Shown here: positions 14,779-21,661 of the stretch, piece by piece
Position numbering within the stretch: position 1 is the first letter of the stretch
How the letters are laid out: each line of letters begins with the position of its first letter
Assembly: GCA_039815415.1 (NCBI GenBank)
Contig: JBCBZH010000036.1
Span: 1-22,157, forward strand
From: JBCBZH01 sp039815415
GTDB taxonomy: Bacteria; Bacteroidota; Rhodothermia; Rhodothermales; Rubricoccaceae
Length of the DNA stretch: 22,157 bases
Reading direction: 5' to 3'
The notes under the pieces: generated by a model
The model's input: the letters and a program-made list of their open reading frames with translations, nothing else
What the model was told of the DNA's origin: nothing
Databases searched by the model: none
Made by a program: the position numbers and the translations under genes

Positions 14779-15520
14779 GCGCCTTCTCGGCCACAGCAGA
14801 CTCAACAATCGGCGTCACCACCTCCGCAACGGTCTCGGCCATTCGCTGCTGCCCGTCGGCCGTTGGGTGCACCCCATCGGCTTGGTTGAGGGACGCCACA
14901 CCCGCGACGCCATCGAGCAGGAACGGAATGCGTGTGGCGCCCGACGCGCTGGCGACCTCAGGAAACGCCGCGCGGAACTCCGAGGTGTAGTCGGCACCAT
15001 AGTTGGGCAGCGCCTCCATGCCTGCGATCACCAGCTCGGCGTCGGGGTTGACCTGCCGGACGGCCTCGAACGTCTGCAAAAGATTGTCGCGCATGGCCTC
15101 CACGCTGGTGCCGCGCAGGCCATCGTTGGCGCCAAGGGCGAGCACGAACACGTCCGGCGGTGTGCGCTGGATGACCCACGAGACGCGCCGGAGCCCACCC
15201 GCCGAGGTCTCGCCGCTGTTGCCCGCATTGACTACGCGCACCGGCATCCCCGCCTCCTGCCACTGTTGTTCGAGGAGCGCCGGGTAGCCGTCGCGGTCGG
15301 GGCGCGCCAGCCCGTAGCCCGCCGTCAGGCTGTCGCCAAAGAAGACGACCACGACGGAGTCGGACTCTGCGGCATCGGTCGCCAGCTCGGTGGATGGCGC
15401 GTCCGGCGTCGAGCTGGCGGTTGGTAGGGCCTCGGGGGCCTCTGGCGCAGCGGTGTCAGAGTCCGCGCAGCCAACGAGGGTCGCCAGCGCGAGGCACATT
15501 AGGAAGAATCGCATGAGCAT
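14768..15520 (-). CDS. GDSL/SGNH-hydrolase arylesterase lipoprotein (TesA-like)
   Basis: The start at 15520 (MLMRFF) or 15514 (MRFF) gives a lipoprotein signal with lipobox LVGC. Numbered from 15514, the lipid-modified cysteine is C16 and the protein has 248 residues. A linker rich in A, P, S and T (17-52) precedes an SGNH hydrolase domain: GDSLTAGYG (nucleophile S62), NAGNSGETSAGG (G98 region), GANDGLRG (N130) and DGVHPTADG (D213, H216), so the catalytic set is complete. The closest known group is the TesA/arylesterase thioesterase-lysophospholipase family, here probably tethered in the envelope. It is divergent from the ABC ATPase gene, as tesA is from ybbA in E. coli. The linker is encoded by DNA holding an inverted pair of the iterated 10-mer (15380-15389 and 15410-15419). 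Confidence 0.9.
   Translation of the reverse strand: MLMRFFLMCLALATLVGCADSDTAAPEAPEALPTASSTPDAPSTELATDAAESDSVVVVFFGDSLTAGYGLARPDRDGYPALLEQQWQEAGMPVRVVNAGNSGETSAGGLRRVSWVIQRTPPDVFVLALGANDGLRGTSVEAMRDNLLQTFEAVRQVNPDAELVIAGMEALPNYGADYTSEFRAAFPEVASASGATRIPFLLDGVAGVASLNQADGVHPTADGQQRMAETVAEVVTPIVESAVAEKAPTS
15380..15419. repeat. Inverted pair of the iterated 10-mer inside the esterase linker
   Basis: CGCCAGCTCG (15380-15389) and CGAGCTGGCG (15410-15419) are perfect reverse complements 20 bp apart, within codons for the linker TASSTPDAPSTELAT between lipobox and catalytic domain. Confidence 0.85.
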
Positions 15521-15641
15521 CGGGTTTTCAGATGCACCGAAACGACGCGACACGGTTCCGCAGTGTGAACGGCAGCCATGGGCACGTCGAACCCCGTCCG
15601 CGCGTTGATCGTACGTCGCGCTCTCCAGTCTCTTCCTGCTC

Positions 15642-16349
15642 GTGCCTCAGCCCGTCCTCTCGGTCTCCGACCTCACCAAGACGTTCACCAGCGGCGGTCG
15701 GCCTCTGACCGTGCTCGAGAGCGTCTCGTTCGATGTCGATCCCGGCGCAACGTGCGCCATCGTCGGCCCCTCGGGCAGTGGCAAGACCACGCTCCTCGGC
15801 CTCTGCGCCGGGCTCGACCGCCCCACACGCGGCACTGTTCGCCTCGATGGTACCGACCTCGGGCCGCTCTCCGAGGATGCCCGCGCCGCGCTCCGGGCCC
15901 AGTCCGTCGGCTTCGTCTTCCAGAACTTTCGCCTCCTCCCCACCCTCACGGCATGGGAGAACGTGGCCGTGCCCCTCGAGCTGAGGGGCGACTCCGGAGC
16001 CCGCGAGACCGCGAAAGACCTTCTCGAGCGCGTCGGCTTGGGGGACCGCACCACCCACTACCCGACCCAGCTCTCCGGCGGCGAGCAGCAGCGCGTCGCC
16101 ATCGCACGCGCCTTCTCGGGCCGCCCTCGCCTTCTCTTCGCCGACGAGCCCACGGGCAACCTGGACACCGACACCGGCGCGACCGTCGAGCAGCTTCTGT
16201 TCGACCTCAACCGGGAGTCCGGCACTGCGCTGGTGGTAGTCACTCATGACCTCGAGCTGGCGTCGAAGTGCGAGCGGACCATTCGGCTGCGTGGCGGACG
16301 TGTGGTGGAGGACACGGGCGAGGTCCATCACCAGCTCGAGGACGCGTGA
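15642..16349 (+). CDS. ABC transporter ATP-binding protein (LolD/YbbA type)
   Basis: The 235-residue ATPase has Walker A GPSGSGKT (42-49), Q-loop Q94 in VFQNFRLLPTLTAWENVAVPL, signature LSGGEQQR (144-151), Walker B LLFADEP (164-170) and switch H202. The Q-loop region and length match the MacB/LolD/YbbA subfamily, which pairs with FtsX-type permeases in mechanotransmission rather than classical import. The GTG start at 15642 follows a 121-bp divergent gap shared with the esterase; no Shine-Dalgarno is present. Its stop overlaps the next frame as GTGA. Its natural partner, the FtsX-like permease at 17025, is displaced 675 bp downstream by an unknown gene and a palindromic element. Iterated-word copy at 16253-16262, read LELAS. 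Confidence 0.95.
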   Translation: MPQPVLSVSDLTKTFTSGGRPLTVLESVSFDVDPGATCAIVGPSGSGKTTLLGLCAGLDRPTRGTVRLDGTDLGPLSEDARAALRAQSVGFVFQNFRLLPTLTAWENVAVPLELRGDSGARETAKDLLERVGLGDRTTHYPTQLSGGEQQRVAIARAFSGRPRLLFADEPTGNLDTDTGATVEQLLFDLNRESGTALVVVTHDLELASKCERTIRLRGGRVVEDTGEVHHQLEDA

Positions 16350-16810
16350 TCTCCCTTTGGGACCTGAGAACCTCGGGACGATGCGTTGTCTATCCGGCTT
16401 ATCCGGTAACAGCCAACGATCTTGCCTCCCAGTTCATCCTCGAAGCTGAGAAGCTGGTAGCGGACCAAAGCTTCAGCCGCGCAAAAGCGAATGCACATGC
16501 CCTGATTGTAGAAAAAGAGACTGGCCTATGTGTCGAGTTCAAAGCAGCCAATGGCAATCCCGTTGTGAATCTGCACGTAACCCCCACAATGGTCTCGGCT
16601 GACTACCGGGTTGTGACCCATGATGCCCTGGGCCCCATCTCTATCGTATCAGGAATCCTGTTTGCCCTCATTGCACCCGCTCCTATGTCATACTTGGGAT
16701 GGGGCCTCCCCTTCTTCTACGGAACTGACTACGTGGCCAAACGGATGTACTGGAATCTCAAGATCGAGGAGCTTCTGAAGGCATCCGTCAAGGCCCTGCC
16801 TCCTGCCTGA
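16346..16810 (+). CDS. Unknown protein gene inserted between ABC ATPase and permease
   Basis: From GTG 16346, overlapping the ATPase stop as GTGA, the frame encodes 154 residues beginning MISLWDLRTSGRCVVYPAYP. I recognise no family. The first two thirds look soluble (AEKLVADQSFSRAKANAHALIVEKETGLCVEFKAANGNPVVNLHV); residues near 104-126 (GPISIVSGILFALIAPAPMSYLGW) are hydrophobic and could be one or two membrane segments, followed by an amphipathic end (WNLKIEELLKASVKAL). G+C is lower than in the neighbours: I counted 28 of 60 bases G or C at 16501-16560, against 46 of 60 at 19381-19440 in the permease. It may be a transferred or recently acquired gene riding in the operon. The start is inferred from the overlap; codons further upstream lie inside the ATPase gene. 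Confidence 0.6.
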   Translation: MISLWDLRTSGRCVVYPAYPVTANDLASQFILEAEKLVADQSFSRAKANAHALIVEKETGLCVEFKAANGNPVVNLHVTPTMVSADYRVVTHDALGPISIVSGILFALIAPAPMSYLGWGLPFFYGTDYVAKRMYWNLKIEELLKASVKALPPA

Positions 16811-16835
16811 TAACCATGCGTCCTTGCTCTCTTAG

Positions 16836-16981
16836 TGTCATCCTGAGCGGAGCCGCGCAGCGGCGAAGTCGAAGGATCTCAGAATGGCACCACGCATCGC
16901 CAGCTCGAGTCCAACGCGGTGCTCGGCAGAGATCCTTCGACTGCGTTTCGGGCTCTGCCCTCCACTTCGCTCAGGATGACA
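16836..16981. repeat. Dispersed palindromic element (REP/MITE-like)
   Basis: Two nested perfect 14-bp inverted repeats: TGTCATCCTGAGCG (16836-16849) with CGCTCAGGATGACA (16968-16981), and AGTCGAAGGATCTC (16867-16880) with GAGATCCTTCGACT (16929-16942). The 'GTCATCCTGAGCG...GTCGAAGGATCTC' word pair is, from general knowledge, a dispersed intergenic repeat seen in many unrelated bacterial genomes. The central part carries an exact copy of the iterated 10-mer (16898-16907). The element fills most of the gap before the permease gene and would form a long hairpin in RNA. Confidence 0.85.
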
Positions 16982-17024
16982 TGATTGGTGGGTATGCGCT
17001 GACACGAGCTGGTGAGGTGGTGGC

Positions 17025-19562
17025 ATGAGCCTCGTTCCCTCCCTGGCCTGGCGCGACAGTCGCGGGATGCGGAGCCGGTTGGTGCTCTACGTTTCCGCGA
17101 TGACCCTCGGCGTGGCGGCGCTCGTCGCCATCCGGTCGTTCGGCATCAACCTGCAGCGCGCGGTGGACGAGCAGGCCAAAGAGGTCTTCGGCTCCGACCT
17201 AGAGGTGCGCTCGTCGTCGCCCTTCGGAGACACGCGCACAGCCACCCTGGATTCGGTCACCACCGAGGTGGCAGACGCACGGCTCGACGAGGCCTCGTTC
17301 CCGTCGATGGCCCGTTTCCCGCAGACCGACCGGACGCGGCTCGTGCAGGTCCGCGCGCTCGAGGGCCCGTTCCCGCTCTACGGGAGCGTCGAGACCACGC
17401 CAGCCCAAGGGCTGGATGCGTTTCGAGCGGGCGAAGGCGCACTGGTGGACGCCACGCTGATGATCCAGATGGAAGCGTCGGTGGGCGACTCCGTGCAGGT
17501 GGGCGGCGAGGCTGTCCCGATTGTCGGCCAGGTGGATGCCATCTCCGGGCAGACCGACATCGGCTCCATCGTGGGGCCGCGCGTGTACCTGCCGCTGGCC
17601 GGGCTGGACTCGACGCTGCTCGGCTTCGGCAGCCGCGCGCGCTACACCAGTTCGTTCCGCTTTGCGGATGAGGCAACGACGGCAGCAGTCGCCGAGCGTC
17701 TGGATCCCGACTTCCGCGTCGAGACCGTGGATGAGAGCCAGGAAGAAGTGGGCGAGGCGTCTGAATACCTCGCGCGGTTCCTGTCGCTGGTGGGCTTCGT
17801 GGCGCTGCTGCTGGGCGGCATCGGCGTGGCGTCGTCGGTGAGCGTGTACGTGCGCGAGAAGGCCGAGACAGTAGCGACGCTCCGCTGCCTCGGCGTCTCG
17901 TCCACGCGCGTATTGCTGATCTACGCCCTGCAGGCGCTGGCAATGGGGCTCGTCGGAGCTGTGCTCGGGGCCGCGCTCGGCGTCGGCGTGCAACGGCTGC
18001 TTCCGCTGGTGCTAAGCGGATTCCTGCCGGTCGAGGTCGCCAACGACATCGTGCCGCGCGCGCTGGCGGAGGGCGTCGGCATCGGGCTGGTGGCGGCCTT
18101 GCTGTTCGCGCTGCTGCCGCTGGCGGGCGTCCGGCGGGTGCCACCGCTCCGGGCACTCCGGGCGGATGCCGAGGCGCGGGGCATCGACCCCCTCCGCATC
18201 CTCCTCGGGCTGTTGCTGGTCGCGGCGGTAGCCGGGTTCGCGTACGCCCAGACCGAGACGTGGCGTGGAGCCGCAGGCTTCGTCGGTGGGACGGCGACGG
18301 TCTTCCTGATCCTCGCGCTGGCGGCCCGTGTGGTGCGCTGGACCGTGCGAAAGCTGACGCCTCCCACGCTGCCCTACGCGTGGCGACAAGGCCTCGCCAA
18401 CCTCTACGCGCCGGGCAACCAGACGCTCGTGCTGCTGCTCACGCTCGGCCTGGGCGTGTTCCTCGTGCTGGCGCTCGGGCTGGTGCAGCGCTCCATCCTC
18501 GGCCAGATCGCTCTCCCCACCAGCGCCTCCGGTGAGGGCGCACCCGACGTGGTTCTGTTTGATGTGCAGCCCGATCAGCGCGACAGCCTCATCACCATCC
18601 TCGACGATCAGGGCCTGCCGCTGCTGGGCGAGGTGCCGCTCGTGCAAATGCGCATCGCGGCCATCGATGGCGTGCCGTCCGACAGCCTCCTTGAAACCGC
18701 TGACGCCTCCTTCGACGGCGGCGAGGGCGGCCCTGAGCGCTGGGCCATCGCGCGCGAGTACCGCTCCACCTACCGCGACCAGCTCGTCGACACCGAGACG
18801 CTGCTCGAAGGCACCTTCGACGGCACCGCCTCGCCCGACGCTGAGATCATTCCTGTATCGCTCGAAACCGAGCTGGCGGCGGACCTGGAGGTGGGACTCG
18901 GCAGTCGGATCACCTGGAACGTGGGCGGCGTGGAGATCGAGAGCGAGATCACGAGCCTGCGCGAGGTGGACTGGGCACAGGTGCAACCCAACTTCTTCGC
19001 CGTCTTCCCGAGCGGCCCGCTGGATGCTGCGCCGCAGACGCACATCCTGCTCACACGCGCCGAGACGCCAGCTCGAAGCGCGGCCATCCAGAGCGCAGCG
19101 GTGGAGGCCTTCCCGAACGTGTCAGCGGTGGACGTGCGCGACGTGCTGGCGCTGGTGGATCGGGTGATCGGGCGCGTGGCGTTCGTATTGCGGTTTATGG
19201 CCCTGTTCGCGGTCGGCACCGGGCTGGTGGTGCTGGCGGGCGCCGTGCGCGTGTCGCTCCAGCAGCGAACCCGCGAGGCGGTGCTACTCCGCACGATGGG
19301 CGCCAGCCGGGCGCAGGTCGGGCGCATCCTGGTGGCCGAGTACGCGCTACTGGGGCTGCTGGCCGCGCTCACCGGCGGCGTGCTGGCGGTGGGCGGCGCG
19401 TGGGCGCTGGCGCGGTTCGCCTTCGAGATCCCCTTCCGGCCCGACCTCGCGTGGCTCGGCCTCGCGCTGGTGCTGGTGCCGCTGATGACGGTGGTAGTGG
19501 GATGGATCGGAAGCCGGTCGGCGCTCCGGCAGCCGCCCCTGGCGGTGCTGCGGGCGGAGTAG
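17025..19562 (+). CDS. FtsX/YbbP-like ABC transporter permease
   Basis: The 845-residue protein has a first helix at about 18-40, a large extracytoplasmic domain (about 45-245) and an FtsX domain with helices near 253-275, 296-320 and 350-370. Further helices lie around 393-440 and 467-490, a second large periplasmic region follows (about 495-720), and a C-terminal FtsX domain ends LRQPPLAVLRAE. The duplicated FtsX layout and about ten helices match YbbP-type permeases, thought to work with YbbA-type ATPases on envelope lipids or lipoproteins. The ATG has GAGGTGG upstream, a fair Shine-Dalgarno. Related FtsX motifs occur twice: REKAETVATLRCLGVSSTRV and QQRTREAVLLRTMGASRAQV. Iterated-word copies lie at 18869-18878 (TELAA) and 19066-19075 (TPARS). 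Substrate unknown. Confidence 0.92.
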   Translation: MSLVPSLAWRDSRGMRSRLVLYVSAMTLGVAALVAIRSFGINLQRAVDEQAKEVFGSDLEVRSSSPFGDTRTATLDSVTTEVADARLDEASFPSMARFPQTDRTRLVQVRALEGPFPLYGSVETTPAQGLDAFRAGEGALVDATLMIQMEASVGDSVQVGGEAVPIVGQVDAISGQTDIGSIVGPRVYLPLAGLDSTLLGFGSRARYTSSFRFADEATTAAVAERLDPDFRVETVDESQEEVGEASEYLARFLSLVGFVALLLGGIGVASSVSVYVREKAETVATLRCLGVSSTRVLLIYALQALAMGLVGAVLGAALGVGVQRLLPLVLSGFLPVEVANDIVPRALAEGVGIGLVAALLFALLPLAGVRRVPPLRALRADAEARGIDPLRILLGLLLVAAVAGFAYAQTETWRGAAGFVGGTATVFLILALAARVVRWTVRKLTPPTLPYAWRQGLANLYAPGNQTLVLLLTLGLGVFLVLALGLVQRSILGQIALPTSASGEGAPDVVLFDVQPDQRDSLITILDDQGLPLLGEVPLVQMRIAAIDGVPSDSLLETADASFDGGEGGPERWAIAREYRSTYRDQLVDTETLLEGTFDGTASPDAEIIPVSLETELAADLEVGLGSRITWNVGGVEIESEITSLREVDWAQVQPNFFAVFPSGPLDAAPQTHILLTRAETPARSAAIQSAAVEAFPNVSAVDVRDVLALVDRVIGRVAFVLRFMALFAVGTGLVVLAGAVRVSLQQRTREAVLLRTMGASRAQVGRILVAEYALLGLLAALTGGVLAVGGAWALARFAFEIPFRPDLAWLGLALVLVPLMTVVVGWIGSRSALRQPPLAVLRAE

Positions 19563-19564
19563 CT

Positions 19565-19574
19565 CGAGCTGGCG
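19565..19574 (-). repeat. Copy of iterated 10-mer directly after the permease stop
   Basis: CTCGAGCTGGCG follows the TAG stop almost at once; minus-strand orientation of the consensus. Confidence 0.85.
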
Positions 19575-19640
19575 GAGGCGCTCCGGCACTACACCTGTGC
19601 TCTGCTGGTTTGATTCATCAGAGCGCTCCCTCTTTCTGTG

Positions 19641-19669
19641 CCGTCATGCCCGCGTAGGCAGGCATCCAC
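19641..19669. repeat. Short hairpin resembling the 'GTCATGCCCGCG...GGGCATCCA' dispersed repeat
   Basis: CCGTCATGCCCGCG (19641-19654) followed by AGGCAGGCATCCA contains arms ATGCC and GGCAT. From general knowledge a near-identical word is common as an intergenic repeat in many bacteria. It is immediately followed by an iterated-word copy. Confidence 0.5.
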
Positions 19670-19670
19670 T

Positions 19671-19680
19671 CGCCAGCTCG
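19671..19680 (+). repeat. Copy of iterated 10-mer
   Basis: It reads TCGCCAGCTCGAG, full extended consensus, abutting the short hairpin repeat and in inverted orientation to the copy at 19565. Confidence 0.85.
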
Positions 19681-19858
19681 AGCCCCAGTTATCCGCGAGA
19701 GCTGTCCAAAGCCCGTCGGTATAGAGCCCGATCAAGTGTCTATCAGACAAGGCTTGCATCAACATCGTTCTGTACTCTACGGAGACCGTTCATAACAATG
19801 GATCAGTGATATCAGGACGTACCTCTCACGTCGACTAGTACAACAGAGCCGCCTGCGC

Positions 19859-20404
19859 ATGAGCGATGTCCTCGACAAGATTTACGCACGCTGTGAGGTA
19901 ATTGCGGAACTGGTGCAGCAGATGCAACCGATGTACGTCGCACCTGAGACACATGGCTATCAGCGACAGCACATAGAGACCATTATTGGTGCGGGACTGT
20001 GGTACATCCCAAACAAACCGCTCTGGACTGGCCGGATATCGCTCGAAGCTGTAAAGAGCCATCATCCGACCTCTGGCAACGCTAATCCGAAGCTGACCGA
20101 GGATCATCAGTACCCTCGTAAGGTCGCCGCCCAGAAGCTGCTTGAACGGGATTGGTCAAAGGATGAGAACCCGACGTTCGAGCTGACCAAGATGTACCTC
20201 GAAACGTTTGGCCGCTTCAACTACGTGACACCAGGCGAGAACCGCGCACTCATGCCGTATCAGCGCGCTCACCGCTTCGAGTCCCCTGAACTTGCGTATG
20301 AGGAGGCTGGCATTCCTCTCATCAGTATTGAATCTGAGCAACTAGACAGGGTGAAGGCCCGCCATGCTCCGACCATTGAAGCAATCATTCTAGGCTCTGT
20401 ATGA
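19859..20404 (+). CDS. Orphan protein of unknown function, lower G+C
   Basis: The 181-residue soluble-looking protein starts MSDVLDKIYARCEVIAELVQQMQPMYV. I recognise no family. Notable stretches are GAGLWYIPNKPLWTGRISLEAVKSHHP, YPRKVAAQKLLERDW and LETFGRFNYVTPGENRALMPYQRAHRFESPELAYEEAGIPLI. There is no signal peptide or membrane segment. G+C is visibly low: 32 of 60 bases G or C in both 19921-19980 and 19981-20040. Repeats lie on both sides (19565-19680 and 20463). Single transfer of a mobile or defence-associated gene is possible but unproven; no partner gene, integrase or toxin-antitoxin neighbour is visible. The ATG at 19859 gives the longest sensible frame; no Shine-Dalgarno precedes it. 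Confidence 0.65.
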   Translation: MSDVLDKIYARCEVIAELVQQMQPMYVAPETHGYQRQHIETIIGAGLWYIPNKPLWTGRISLEAVKSHHPTSGNANPKLTEDHQYPRKVAAQKLLERDWSKDENPTFELTKMYLETFGRFNYVTPGENRALMPYQRAHRFESPELAYEEAGIPLISIESEQLDRVKARHAPTIEAIILGSV

Positions 20405-20462
20405 ACGACAAACTGCTCTTCTGGCATCCCTTTGTTCTCGGCATTGTCGTTGCATGAGCCCT

Positions 20463-20472
20463 CGAGCTGGCG
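20463..20472 (-). repeat. Copy of iterated 10-mer downstream of the orphan gene
   Basis: CCTCGAGCTGGCGA, extended consensus on the minus strand, 58 bp after the orphan gene stop. Confidence 0.85.
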
Positions 20473-20525
20473 ATGCAGCCTTCGCCACCGCGCGAGCCTC
20501 TTCCGCCTCAAAACCGGGGACGTAC

Positions 20526-20533
20526 TATGTTGG
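20526..20533 (+). promoter_or_regulatory. Possible -7 box TATGTTGG
   Basis: It matches TAnnTTTG except for one base and lies 43 bp before the GTG of the iron-sulfur membrane protein. Small palindromes GGGCCTGGCCC (20532-20542) and CCCGA...TCGGG (20540-20554) directly follow and could be regulatory. The -33 element is unclear. Confidence 0.25.
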
Positions 20534-20576
20534 GCCTGGCCCGACGTTCTCGGGCTGAGTCCTTCCGCCTGAGATC

Positions 20577-21605
20577 GTGTCTCTCGTAACCGTCCCCTCT
20601 CGCATCACCGGCGCGTGGCGCGTCGCGCAAGGGGTGTCAGTGGTGACCGCGCTGGGGGTCACCGCGCTGCTCGTGGTCCGGCCCGACCTCGGGCTGCTGC
20701 TGACGTGGAAGGTCCTCGTCCCCCTGGTCCCGGCGGTGCTTCTGTTCGCGCCCCAGATCTGGCGCAACCTCTGCCCCATTGGCGTGATGAACCAACTCCC
20801 CTCGAAGCTGGGCTTTGGTGGAACACGGCGGCTCTCGGCCCGCGCACAGCGCAACACGCCCCTCATCGCCATCGGGCTGTTCTTTGCCATCGTGCCGCTT
20901 CGCCTGACGGTGTTCGACCAGAACGGCCTCGCGCTGGCGGTGTTCGTGGTGGCCCTTCTGGCCGTGGCGGTGGTCGGCGGCGTGCTGGTGACCGGGAAGG
21001 GTGGCTGGTGCGCGACGCTCTGCCCTGTCCTGCCCGTCGAGCGCCTATACGGCCAGCAGCCCATCCTCGACGCACCCCATGCCCACTGCGACGCCTGCAC
21101 CGGCTGCATCCGCTCGTGCTATGACCTGAAGCCCGAGCGGTCGCTGGACGAGCTGGTGAAAGGCCGGAACGGGAAAACCGGCATCCTGCGTCGGCCCACC
21201 GGGATCTTCGGCGTCGCGTTTCCTGGATTCGTGCTGGGGTACTTCACGGCGGCAACGGATGCCGTGGCGGCCGGAGCAGGCACGCTCGGCGCCTACGGGT
21301 GGGTGTTCGCCTTTGCCATCGCCAGCGCGCTCCTCGGAGGCGCGATCCAGTGGATCACCAAGGCGACAGACCGGCGGATGGTGCAGGCGTCGGCGGCTCT
21401 CGCAGCGGGGCTGTACTACTGGTTCACGGCTCCGGCGATCGTCGCTGCTCTGGATGCGGCCCTGTCGGGATCAGTGGCGACCGGCGTGATGTGGGCGCTT
21501 CGCCTCGCCTTCTTGAGCCTGGCAACGGCCTGGTTCGTGACCACGGTCCGCCAGCGCGAGCCGCGTCGAGGGAGTTGGATTCGGCGTCCGGCGCCGCTCC
21601 GGTAG
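20577..21605 (+). CDS. Membrane 4Fe-4S protein, NapH/NosR-like
   Basis: The 342-residue protein has about eight hydrophobic helices (near 20-34, 43-60, 95-110, 118-140, 208-225, 238-258, 270-295 and 303-322). Between helices four and five sits a cytoplasm- or membrane-edge cysteine region: NLCPIG (C66), GWCATLCPVLPVE (C145, C149) and CDACTGCIRSC (C171, C174, C177, C181), a CX2CX2CX3C ferredoxin-type cluster site. Paired 'CP' loops and one ferredoxin site recall membrane electron carriers such as NapH, NosR and CcoG, but the protein has only one complete cluster motif and no flavin-binding domain. It probably moves electrons between the quinone pool and a partner not present here. The start is GTG at 20577. 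Neighbours give no clue to the partner. Confidence 0.75.
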   Translation: MSLVTVPSRITGAWRVAQGVSVVTALGVTALLVVRPDLGLLLTWKVLVPLVPAVLLFAPQIWRNLCPIGVMNQLPSKLGFGGTRRLSARAQRNTPLIAIGLFFAIVPLRLTVFDQNGLALAVFVVALLAVAVVGGVLVTGKGGWCATLCPVLPVERLYGQQPILDAPHAHCDACTGCIRSCYDLKPERSLDELVKGRNGKTGILRRPTGIFGVAFPGFVLGYFTAATDAVAAGAGTLGAYGWVFAFAIASALLGGAIQWITKATDRRMVQASAALAAGLYYWFTAPAIVAALDAALSGSVATGVMWALRLAFLSLATAWFVTTVRQREPRRGSWIRRPAPLR

Positions 21606-21619
21606 GCTGCGCGCACTGG

Positions 21620-21661
21620 TCGTCTTCTCACGCGCCCCCGTGGAAGCCCGTGAGAAGACGA
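21620..21661. terminator. Long intergenic inverted repeat
   Basis: TCGTCTTCTCACG (21620-21632) and CGTGAGAAGACGA (21649-21661) are perfect 13-bp reverse complements around a 16-nt loop, 15 bp after the stop of the iron-sulfur gene. It probably ends that transcript; no T-run follows, and an operator role is also possible. Confidence 0.55.

Larger units (their letters stand above)
19563..19858. other. Repeat-bearing intergenic region downstream of the permease
   Basis: The 296 bp hold an iterated-word copy 2 bp after the permease stop (19565-19574, with TCGAGCTGGCG from 19564), a short dispersed-repeat-like hairpin (19641-19669) and a second iterated-word copy in opposite orientation (19671-19680). 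The A+T-richer stretch after 19690 probably carries the promoter of the orphan gene; no clear -33/-7 pair was found and no gene is supported. Confidence 0.55.

Noticed and set aside
16268..16345. Upstream start for the unknown gene inside the ABC ATPase
   Set aside because: The extension is merely another frame of the ATPase C-terminus; overlap at GTGA is more typical.
20401..20457. 18-codon frame MNDKLLFWHPFVLGIVVA overlapping the orphan gene stop as ATGA
   Set aside because: It is too short to judge, has no Shine-Dalgarno and no recognisable homology; the overlap could be chance.
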